A DNA stretch of 64,000 nucleotides from 20CM-2-55-15 sp964633285. Its GTDB lineage: Bacteria > Acidobacteriota > Terriglobia > 20CM-2-55-15. The number at the start of each line of letters is the position of its first letter. Within the stretch, counting starts at the first letter, position 1. The DNA is taken from contig CAZWGA010000028.1 of assembly GCA_964633285.1 (NCBI GenBank), positions 4,387 through 68,386 on the forward strand. The letters run 5' to 3'. The notes under the pieces were generated by a model. That model saw nothing but the letters and a program-made list of their open reading frames with translations, did not search any database and was not told the DNA's origin. A program made the position numbers and the translations under genes. Below are positions 53,377 to 60,088 of the stretch, in pieces.

Positions 53377-53398
53377 GGCCTCACAACATCTTGAGGCC
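53377..53398 (-). promoter_or_regulatory. 5' leader hairpin of the lysine-rich peptide gene
   Basis: GGCCTCA / TGAGGCC, 7-bp perfect arms (53377-53383 and 53392-53398) with an 8-base loop, between the promoter and the ribosome site of the tiny gene. Could stabilise the mRNA or control translation. Confidence 0.5.
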
Positions 53399-53417
53399 GT
53401 TACTAACTATTGCCGCT

Positions 53418-53446
53418 AGTATTGTGGTGAAAGTTTTCCCTGTCAA
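53418..53446 (-). promoter_or_regulatory. Consensus-like sigma-70 promoter of the lysine-rich peptide gene
   Basis: On the minus strand a perfect -35 TTGACA (53446-53441), 17-bp spacer, and -10 AATACT (53423-53418, 4 of 6). Transcription would start near 53411. The strongest -35 seen in the window. Confidence 0.65.
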
Positions 53447-53480
53447 GCACTATTTCGCATTCGGGGAGGGAGTTAACTGA

Positions 53481-54500
53481 TTAGGGATATTGGTAGTAAC
53501 CCTTCCGGTGAAGAGTCTTCAGATTGTTCCCGGCGATCTGCACTTCGATATTTCGGAAGACGGGTCCCGGACCGAATAATTCATTATTCGAGATAAAGCC
53601 AAGGACGTACTGATTCCGGGCTTCCTCTGTCGCGGTCGCATACGATCTTTCGATGTTCAGAATGGAGTTGACAAAGTACACATCGCCTCCAGTCGTTTTT
53701 GCATACTGATCCAGGACTGACGCTATCCGCATTGGAAAAGGCTGATCGAGGCCGATGGCGTAGACCTGAACACCCTGTTCGAGAAGACGCTGCGCGGTTT
53801 CATCGAAGGAATGATCGCTTCCCGCCGATTGCCCATCGGAGATAACGAGAACAATCTTTCGCCGGCTGCGTTCGCGTTTGGAAAGATCGGCCGCGGCCGT
53901 AAAAATCGCATCGTGAAGAACGCGAACATTTCTTTGCGGGCGCGAAGCTCCTGGGCCAATCACCTGCACGGAGGGAATGACGGGCGCGCCGTTGATCACC
54001 GGGCCCGGTGTGGAGAAAGGTCCGCGCGGAACGCTGGGATCGGCATTGGCATCAGGTTTGAGGGCGCGCAATGTATTCATTGCGGTTTCGACAAGATTGT
54101 TGTCGTGGGAGAAATCGAGAACTTTCGTCACGAATTTGCTGTAGCTGTAAACGGCAATTTCGTCGGATTCACTGAACGCGCCGGCAAGCGCCGGAAATGT
54201 TTTTTGAACTTTTGAGAGCGATCCTGCAGCGAGGCCTGTATCGACGACGACGGCTGCCGACAACGGAACCGGATCGGCGGTGAAATTGGAAATCGTTTGA
54301 CGTCTGCCGTCTTCGAGAATGACGAAATCGCCCTTCTGCAAACCGGCAATGAGTTTGCCGCTGTCGCCTTTGACGGTAACCGGCACAACGACAAGATCGA
54401 CTTTGGCGCGGATTTTGAAATCCTGCGCTGATGCCGCGGCGACCAACAGCAGGAGCGCAAGCACCAGGAGTTTGACAGCAATCCTAATTCTTGGGCGCAT
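53481..54500 (-). CDS. VWFA-related acidobacterial protein with degenerate metal site
   Basis: 339 residues from ATG 54500, preceded by GGAAGGG; signal peptide about 1-26 (ending AASAQ). Family features: IRAKVDLVVVPVTVKGDSGK, LQKGDFVILEDGRR, VWA core with VVDTGLA replacing DxSxS, ISDGQSAGSDHSF, then ARNQYVLGFISN and LHRKGYYQYP. The first metal-site Ser residues are missing, so metal binding is doubtful. Its start lies 17 bases inside the upstream VWA gene; the pair is translated together. Confidence 0.87.
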   Translation of the reverse strand: MRPRIRIAVKLLVLALLLLVAAASAQDFKIRAKVDLVVVPVTVKGDSGKLIAGLQKGDFVILEDGRRQTISNFTADPVPLSAAVVVDTGLAAGSLSKVQKTFPALAGAFSESDEIAVYSYSKFVTKVLDFSHDNNLVETAMNTLRALKPDANADPSVPRGPFSTPGPVINGAPVIPSVQVIGPGASRPQRNVRVLHDAIFTAAADLSKRERSRRKIVLVISDGQSAGSDHSFDETAQRLLEQGVQVYAIGLDQPFPMRIASVLDQYAKTTGGDVYFVNSILNIERSYATATEEARNQYVLGFISNNELFGPGPVFRNIEVQIAGNNLKTLHRKGYYQYP

Positions 54501-55494
54501 AATAACCCTTCCTTGCCTTGACTGTATAACTGGAGTCCCTCGCCACGATTTTGATCGAACGATACCGGCCATCGTGCGCGGTGTTCGTGGAGAAATAACC
54601 GAGACTGTACTGGCTGCGGAGTTCCTGCGAGATTTGATCGAAGATCCTTTTGAAATTGTTTTCGTCGTTCACGATAAAAGTGGAGCCGCCGGTTTCGTCG
54701 GAGAACTTTTTCAGCGTATTGATATCGCCGAAGCCACCGCCGCCTCCTCCTCCACCGGGGCCGCCTCTTCGGCCGCGCCTTCCATACTGGAAGAATCCTT
54801 CGCGAACACTATTTGAAATTCCGTAAATGACCGAGTCGCTTTGATGCGCAGCGATGAGTGCTTCGCCGAACTTGACTTTGCTCGTTGTGTCTTCACCATC
54901 GCTGATGAGGATGATCGCTTTGCGTCCCAGTTCTCCTTTGAGTTTCTCCCTTCCCGCCAGGTAGACGGCATCATAGAGGGATGTACCGCACGTAGAACAA
55001 AAGTCGCCTGATACCGGGATCTCCAGTTCATTGATGGCGCGCTTGAGCGACTTGGTATCGTCGGTGTAGTCCTGGACCAAAGTTACAGAACGATCAAATC
55101 CGATGACAAGCACAAGATCCTTAGGCTGCAAGGCGGAATCCAGAAATGCTCCCGCCATGATCTTTTCTTCGTCAAACACGCGCCGGACGCTGGGGCTGGT
55201 GTCGATCAGCATGGCCAGGGTCAGCGGTAATTCGTTTTCTTTCGAGAAGTTCCGAATTTCCTGGCGGCGGCCGTCTTCTTCTACAAGAAAGTCGCGCGCG
55301 GTGAGTCCCGGAACAAATCTGCCGTGGCGATCCCTGACGGAGAACGAAACGTTGACGAGCTCGACGCGGACCTTCAACGTATCCTGGCTGGACTGAGACG
55401 GATAAAGCGAACGCCCTGCAAATTCAATGCTTGTCAGGACGCTGAGAAGCAGGATCAGAGCGGGACCGCGCTTCATTCGCCTCATGCCGCTCAT
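54484..55494 (-). CDS. VWFA-related acidobacterial protein with intact metal site
   Basis: 336 residues. ATGs at 55494, 55485 and 55476 are all possible (MSGMRRMKRGPALILLL); the first is given. Hydrophobic start, then VRVELVNVSFSVRDRHGRFV, LTARDFLVEEDGRRQE, DTSPS (metal site intact), CGTSLYDAVYLA, ISDGEDTTS, a Gly/Arg-rich loop (GRRGRRGGPGGGGGGG), LRSQYSLGYFST and RKGYYAPKN. Overlaps the following VWA gene by 17 bases. Divergent from cysS. Confidence 0.87.
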   Translation of the reverse strand: MSGMRRMKRGPALILLLSVLTSIEFAGRSLYPSQSSQDTLKVRVELVNVSFSVRDRHGRFVPGLTARDFLVEEDGRRQEIRNFSKENELPLTLAMLIDTSPSVRRVFDEEKIMAGAFLDSALQPKDLVLVIGFDRSVTLVQDYTDDTKSLKRAINELEIPVSGDFCSTCGTSLYDAVYLAGREKLKGELGRKAIILISDGEDTTSKVKFGEALIAAHQSDSVIYGISNSVREGFFQYGRRGRRGGPGGGGGGGGFGDINTLKKFSDETGGSTFIVNDENNFKRIFDQISQELRSQYSLGYFSTNTAHDGRYRSIKIVARDSSYTVKARKGYYAPKN

Positions 55495-55502
55495 GTTATC
55501 AT
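55494..55502 (+). promoter_or_regulatory. Extended -10 promoter of cysS
   Basis: TGtTATCAT (hexamer 55497-55502) ends 13 bases before the ATG at 55516, predicting a leader of about 7 bases. No ribosome site is present. Confidence 0.4.
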
Positions 55503-55515
55503 GCCCATTTGTGTA

Positions 55516-56907
55516 ATGAGACTGACGAACACCCTCACAGGTAACCAGGAAACATTCGAGCCGCAGGACGGAAAAACTGTCCGCATGTACACCTGCGGGC
55601 CCACGGTTTACAACTACGTTCATATCGGGAATCTGAGGACATATGTGTTCGAAGATCTCCTGCGCCGGCATCTGTTGAGCAAGTGGCAGCTTCGTCACGT
55701 GATGAACATCACGGACATCGACGACAAGATCATCAACAAGTCCATCGAGACCGGCGAAGACATCCGCTCCTACACCGCTCCATTCACGAAAGCGTTCTTC
55801 GAGGACTGCGCAAAACTGCGGATTGAGAAGCCTGAGCTCATCACGCCGGCGACGGAATATATTGCCGAGATGATCGATATTGTGAAGCGGTTGCTTGATG
55901 AGGGCTTCGCGTATCGCGAAGGTGATTCGATTTACTTCCGCATTTCTCGATTTCCGAATTACGGCCGGCTCTCACGCCTCGACCGCCGCGAGCTCAAGAT
56001 CGGCGCGCGCATCGATGCCGACGAATATGAAAAGGAAGAGCCTCGCGATTTCGTTTTATGGAAAGCGCCGAAGGATCCGCGCGAGCCGCGATGGCAGGCG
56101 CCGTTTGGTGAAGGGCGCCCGGGATGGCATCTCGAATGTTCCGCAATGGCGATGAAGCATCTCGGCGAGACACTCGATATCCACTGCGGCGGCGTCGACA
56201 ACATCTTCCCGCATCACGAAAACGAAATCGCTCAAAGTGAAGCCGTGACGGGACGGCCTTTCGTCCGCTTCTGGATTCACGGCGAACATCTGCTCGTCGA
56301 AGGCGAGAAGATGGCGAAATCCAAAGGCAATTTCTTTACGCTCCGCGATTTGATCGAGCGCGGCCACGATCCCATAGCAATTCGCTATGCCCTGGTTCAG
56401 GTGCCTTATCGCAAGCAGATGAACTTTACGTTTGATGGTCTCGCCGCCGCGAAAGTCGCGCTCGACCGGATCGTGGAATTTCTGTTCCAGTTGCATTCGG
56501 CGAATCCTGCGGATGGATCCAGCGAGGCTGTTGCCGGTGCCGTCAGGGAAGCCGATCAGGATTTTGAAGCTGCGCTCGACGACGACCTCAATACGGCACG
56601 GGCGCTGGCCGCGGTGTTCGACTTGATCAAGAAGTGCAATACCGCTCTCGTTGAGCGCGCTTTAAAGAAGGATGACCGGGAATCGGTTTTCAATTTCTTC
56701 AAAAAAGTCGACCAGAGACTGGCGATCGTTCCTCCAATGGAACATCTATTGCAAGGCGATCAGGAGATCGAGGCGCTCATTGCGCAGCGAAATGAAGCCC
56801 GGAGAAATCGTGACTTTGCGCTCTCCGATAAGCTGCGTCAGGCATTACTCGATCGCGGCGTTGTTATCGAAGATACGCGGGAGGGCACGAGGTGGCGGCG
56901 AAAGTAG
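55516..56907 (+). CDS. cysS: Cysteinyl-tRNA synthetase
   Basis: 463 residues from the ATG at 55516 (MRLTNTLTGNQETFEP), the usual family N-terminus; an in-frame ATG at 55501 would add five residues, and the open frame further upstream lies in the VWA gene. Motifs: MYTCGPTVYNYVHIGNLR (HIGH-like HIGN and first zinc Cys), WHLECSAMA, CGGVDNIFPHHENEIAQ, and KMAKSKGNF (KMSKS). Charges tRNA-Cys with cysteine. Family length about 460. Its last 16 bases overlap the start of the aminotransferase gene. Confidence 0.97.
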   Translation: MRLTNTLTGNQETFEPQDGKTVRMYTCGPTVYNYVHIGNLRTYVFEDLLRRHLLSKWQLRHVMNITDIDDKIINKSIETGEDIRSYTAPFTKAFFEDCAKLRIEKPELITPATEYIAEMIDIVKRLLDEGFAYREGDSIYFRISRFPNYGRLSRLDRRELKIGARIDADEYEKEEPRDFVLWKAPKDPREPRWQAPFGEGRPGWHLECSAMAMKHLGETLDIHCGGVDNIFPHHENEIAQSEAVTGRPFVRFWIHGEHLLVEGEKMAKSKGNFFTLRDLIERGHDPIAIRYALVQVPYRKQMNFTFDGLAAAKVALDRIVEFLFQLHSANPADGSSEAVAGAVREADQDFEAALDDDLNTARALAAVFDLIKKCNTALVERALKKDDRESVFNFFKKVDQRLAIVPPMEHLLQGDQEIEALIAQRNEARRNRDFALSDKLRQALLDRGVVIEDTREGTRWRRK

Positions 56908-58148
56908 CAAGCGATAAACTTCCGAAGATTGTTACCGAACTCCCCGGACCCAAAGCTCGCGTCATCATTGAAAACGATCAGCATTACATTTCTCCGTCAT
57001 ACACGCGATCGTATCCCCTCGTAGCGAAGAGCGCGCGGGGCGCGATCGTCGAGGATGTCGATGGAAACCGTTTTCTCGATTTCAATGCCGGCATTGCTGT
57101 TTGTTCGACCGGACATTGCCATCCGGATGTGGTCCGGGCGATTCAGAAACAGGCCGAGTCGCTCATTCACATGTCGGGCACGGACTTTTATTACGAGCAG
57201 ATGCCGCAGCTCGCACACAAGCTCGAGTCGCTGATGCCGGACGGAAGGTCGTGGCGCTGCTTTTTCGGGAATTCCGGAACCGAAGCCATCGAAGCCGCGA
57301 TGAAACTCGCGCGATATACCACGGGCCGCTGGCAATTCATTGCGTTTCAGTCGGCCTTTCACGGGCGCACGCTGGGTTCGCTCTCGCTGACTTCATCCAA
57401 AGCCGTTCAGCGCCGCGGATTCGGACCATTGATTCCGGGCGTCACTCACGCGCCGTTCGGAGATGCGGGCTATATCGAGCGCGTGCTCTTCAAGACGACC
57501 GTGAATCCCGGAGAGGTTGCGGCGATTGTAGTCGAGCCGATTCAGGGAGAAGGCGGATACAAAATCCCCCCGCCGGATTTTCTGCCGTCGCTCGAAAAGA
57601 TTGCGCGCAAGCACGGCATCCTGCTCATCGCGGATGAAGTTCAAAGCGGCATGGGGCGGACCGGGAAGCTGTTCGCCTTCGAGCATTTTGATTTTCATCC
57701 CGATATTGTGGCGATCGCGAAAGGTATCGCGTCGGGAATGCCGCTCGGCGTGATGATGGCGCACTCGGATTTAATGACCTGGGAACCCGGCGCTCACGCT
57801 TCGACATTCGGAGGGAATCCGGTTTGCCTGGCCGCGGCGCTCGAGACGGTACGCCTGATCAAAGAGAAATACATCGCCAATGCTGCAAAAATGGGTGACT
57901 TCCTTCGCGGAAAACTCGAAGCGCTGAAGTCGCCGCATTCCGCGATCGTTGATGTTCGCGGCCGCGGCCTGATGATCGGCCTCGAGCTGAAGGACACGCA
58001 GCTTCGCGACGATGTCATCGATCAATGTTTTCGACGTGGTCTGCTCCTGCTTGGCGCCGGCCCTTCAACGATTCGCATTTGTCCGCCGTTGATCATTGAT
58101 GAAGAGCAGGCGACTTTCGCCGTGGAAACAATATCGAATGCGTTGTAA
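56892..58148 (+). CDS. Class III PLP aminotransferase (acetylornithine/GABA type)
   Basis: 418 residues from a GTG overlapping cysS by 16 bases. Motifs: DVDGNRFLDFNAGIAVCSTGHCHPDV, FGNSGTEAIEAAMKLAR, SAFHGRTLGSLSLT, VVEPIQGEGGYKIPP, IADEVQSGMGRTGK and the PLP Lys in VAIAKGIASGMPLG. The class covers acetylornithine, GABA and lysine/putrescine-type donors. Sequence alone cannot fix the substrate; no arginine or GABA genes lie nearby. Fold and cofactor are certain, the specific reaction is not. Confidence 0.92.
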   Translation: MAAKVASDKLPKIVTELPGPKARVIIENDQHYISPSYTRSYPLVAKSARGAIVEDVDGNRFLDFNAGIAVCSTGHCHPDVVRAIQKQAESLIHMSGTDFYYEQMPQLAHKLESLMPDGRSWRCFFGNSGTEAIEAAMKLARYTTGRWQFIAFQSAFHGRTLGSLSLTSSKAVQRRGFGPLIPGVTHAPFGDAGYIERVLFKTTVNPGEVAAIVVEPIQGEGGYKIPPPDFLPSLEKIARKHGILLIADEVQSGMGRTGKLFAFEHFDFHPDIVAIAKGIASGMPLGVMMAHSDLMTWEPGAHASTFGGNPVCLAAALETVRLIKEKYIANAAKMGDFLRGKLEALKSPHSAIVDVRGRGLMIGLELKDTQLRDDVIDQCFRRGLLLLGAGPSTIRICPPLIIDEEQATFAVETISNAL

Positions 58149-58205
58149 GCCTCTCCCATTGGGAGAAACCGGCAGGCGAAAGCGCGCCGGGTGAAGGTCG
58201 AAGTT

Positions 58206-58592
58206 ATGCCATTCCCTCTTTTCCTCCACCGTTTCCTCTCCTTCGGCCGCCACGCTGAAATCATGGCCGTCGATCATCTCCGTTCCCTCGGCTATCGCAT
58301 TGTGATCTCGCCTTATCGCACCAAAAACGGCGAAGTCGACATCATCGCCTGGGACCACGACACGCTTGTGTTTATCGAAGTCAAAGCCCGGCGCAACTCT
58401 GAGCCGCCTCAGGATTCCGTGGGCTTCAAAAAACAACGCCGTGTCATCCGCGCCGCTCAAAGCTACATGGCATACCACCGGCTTCACGACGTGCCTTATC
58501 GTTTCGATATCCTTGCAATCACCGCTTTGCCCGGATCGAAGCCGGAGTTTCGGCACCTTCGCGATGCATTTAACGTCGACGATCGGACTTAG
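58206..58592 (+). CDS. UPF0102 (YraN-like) endonuclease-fold protein
   Basis: 128 residues. The ATG at 58206 has GAAGG 8 bases upstream; a GTG at 58191 is in frame. Motifs of the family: GRHAEIMAVDHLRSLGYRI, NGEVDIIAWDHDTLVFIEVKAR (the D-x(n)-E-V-K core of the restriction-endonuclease fold), VGFKKQRRVIRAAQSYMA, and YRFDILAI. Function unknown, possibly a nuclease in DNA repair or uptake. Convergent with the Phd gene; the two stop codons abut. Confidence 0.93.
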   Translation: MPFPLFLHRFLSFGRHAEIMAVDHLRSLGYRIVISPYRTKNGEVDIIAWDHDTLVFIEVKARRNSEPPQDSVGFKKQRRVIRAAQSYMAYHRLHDVPYRFDILAITALPGSKPEFRHLRDAFNVDDRT

Positions 58593-58859
58593 TTAAGTTA
58601 GCCGCGCTGTCACAGAGGAGCGCGCATCAGACTCTTCGAGGACCGGTTCATCAATATCGATTCCTTTGTACGCGCGCCGATCATCGGGTTTTTCCACCCG
58701 CCATGGTTTTGCGGCGACCGCCATCGGCATCAGTCTTGCCACGGGTTGGCCGTGACGAAGAATCACGATTGTTGCGCCTGTTTCCACGAGATCTACAAGT
58801 TCGCAAAACCTCTTCTTCACTTCTGCAATTGGAGCTTCCATGACCATATTTTTGACCAT
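58593..58859 (-). CDS. Phd/YefM-family antitoxin, no toxin adjacent
   Basis: About 88 residues; ATGs at 58859, 58847 and 58841 are possible and none has a clear ribosome site. Core PIAEVKKRFCELVDLVETG then ATIVILRHGQPVARLMPM matches the Phd/YefM N-terminal DNA-binding fold. The C-terminus (EKPDDRRAYKGIDIDEPVLEE) is the acidic toxin-binding part. No toxin reading frame lies next to it on either side; either it is an orphan or its toxin was lost. Confidence 0.75.
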   Translation of the reverse strand: MVKNMVMEAPIAEVKKRFCELVDLVETGATIVILRHGQPVARLMPMAVAAKPWRVEKPDDRRAYKGIDIDEPVLEESDARSSVTARLT

Positions 58860-58928
58860 TTTGTTTTTTGGGGTCAGTGCCCGATGCCGGATTTCTCCTA
58901 CGGCCTTCTGCCTCGTGACATCCATGTG

Positions 58929-58934
58929 TATAAT
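58929..58934 (+). promoter_or_regulatory. Perfect -10 hexamer of the tRNA-Gly gene
   Basis: TATAAT lies 13 bases before the tRNA start, so the primary transcript would have about a 7-base leader. No good -35 was found at 16-18 bp. Confidence 0.55.
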
Positions 58935-58947
58935 GGACCTTCTCTAT

Positions 58948-59019
58948 GCGGGACTAACTCAGTGGTAGAGTGCGACCTTGCCAAGGTCGAAGTCGCGGGT
59001 TCGAATCCCGTGTCCCGCT
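58948..59019 (+). tRNA. tRNA-Gly(GCC)
   Basis: 72 nt with a full cloverleaf: acceptor GCGGGAC/GTCCCGC with discriminator T, D arm ACTC/GAGT with AGTGGTA, anticodon arm CGACC-TTGCCAA-GGTCG with anticodon GCC, variable AAGTC, T arm GCGGG-TTCGAAT-CCCGT. CCA is not encoded. Reads glycine codons GGC and GGU. Confidence 0.97.
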
Positions 59020-59341
59020 CTTACTTTACAAACTTTTCTGCCCCAGTTCTGCCGCATTTAGTTCACAAACGCCGATTCCAGCGTCTCGCCGTTTCCAATG
59101 GATCCGTCGGCGATGCCTGCGTTTAGACGTTCAGATCACGCGCTGGGAGGCAGAAGGGACTGCTGAAAGAGCGCGATGAGCATTGACACGTCGATTTTAT
59201 AACACCAAACATCGGTGCTGACCGCGCCGGCTGCCCACCGCAGCGCGGGCTGAACGCTCCGGTCCGCGTGTTTCGCACATCCTTCCCTATTGTTAACGCG
59301 CCGGTCTGTTATCGGACCGAATTCCGTGCTATAAGCAAAGT
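59020..59341. other. Gap after tRNA-Gly with no recognisable gene
   Basis: About 320 bases. The only feature I can support is the extended -10 at its right edge. No clear terminator follows the tRNA, and no repeat of the tRNA 3' end (as left by integrating elements) is seen here or in the next 1 kb. Confidence 0.5.
59327..59335 (+). promoter_or_regulatory. Extended -10 promoter 6 bases before the Phd antitoxin start
   Basis: TGcTATAAG (TG at 59327-59328, hexamer 59330-59335), six bases, then ATG at 59342; transcription start would coincide with the ATG. No ribosome site. Confidence 0.6.
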
Positions 59342-59641
59342 ATGAATTTGCAGAGGGATATCAAGCCAATCACCTATTTGAAGAATCGTACAGCGGATGT
59401 GGTTCAACGTGTGAACGAAGGTCAAACCTTGGTTATCACTCAAAATGGCGAAGCGAAAATGGTCGTGATGGGGGTCGAAGAATACGACCGGCTTCAAAAC
59501 GCGCTCGCCCTTCTGAAGATTGTTCAGCAGTCCGAAGCCGATATCAGGCGAGGCCGCACTATCCCTCAAGAGCAGGTTTTTCGTAAAGCCGAACGAATAA
59601 TCACCGAAGCCACATCCAATCCACGCAAGCTAAAGGCATAG
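59342..59641 (+). CDS. Phd/YefM-family antitoxin of a ParE module
   Basis: 99 residues. N-terminus DIKPITYLKNRTADVVQRVN then EGQTLVITQNGEAKMVVMGVEEYDRL is the Phd/YefM fold in full; the C-terminal tail (from about residue 60) wraps the toxin. First gene of a two-gene module; the toxin begins 1 base after the stop. Likely represses its own promoter. Predicted leaderless. Confidence 0.92.
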   Translation: MNLQRDIKPITYLKNRTADVVQRVNEGQTLVITQNGEAKMVVMGVEEYDRLQNALALLKIVQQSEADIRRGRTIPQEQVFRKAERIITEATSNPRKLKA

Positions 59642-59642
59642 C

Positions 59643-59975
59643 TTGCGGCAAAAACTCCGCGTCGAGTGGACCGAAACGGCGAGCGCCGATCTTGAAGACA
59701 TCATCCGGTTCATTGCCAAAGATTCTCCGCTCAATGCGGCCAGGCTCTACAAACGGATTCGCGAGCGAACACGCAGTCTACGTGCATTCCCAAAACGTGG
59801 ACACGTTGTTCCTGAATTAGCCGCGCTGAATGTTGCGGGCTATCTGGAGATGTCTGCGCCTCCTTATCGCATCGTGTACCGGATCGAGAAATCGAACGTG
59901 ACCGTTCTTGCCGTTCTCGATGGCCGCCGCGATCTTAAACAATTTCTCGCGGAGCGTCTGTTGCGCACTCCGTAA
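59643..59975 (+). CDS. RelE/ParE-family toxin
   Basis: 110 residues from a TTG start with AAAGG six bases upstream, one base after the antitoxin stop. Family pattern: VEWTETASADLEDIIRFIA, then a helix with RLYKRIRERTRSLRAFPKRGHVVPEL, and the C-terminal strands APPYRIVYRIEKSNVTVLAVLDGRRDL. The wording (HRE/R-R-D-L at the end) is of the ParE branch (gyrase poison) rather than RelE mRNA cleavage, but this split is uncertain. Module with the Phd antitoxin upstream. Confidence 0.9.
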   Translation: MRQKLRVEWTETASADLEDIIRFIAKDSPLNAARLYKRIRERTRSLRAFPKRGHVVPELAALNVAGYLEMSAPPYRIVYRIEKSNVTVLAVLDGRRDLKQFLAERLLRTP

Positions 59976-60088
59976 TGTGCAAGGCAAGTGTTGAATTTCG
60001 AAACACATCGCGATAAAAGAGTGCAACAAAAGCTCAACAAAAAATGGGAACGCAGCCCTATGTGTCCGTTTCCTGTGGAGGTATTCCG

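Noticed and set aside
58948..60040. Integrated element at tRNA-Gly
   Set aside because: No integrase, and no repeat of the tRNA 3' end within the following kilobase.
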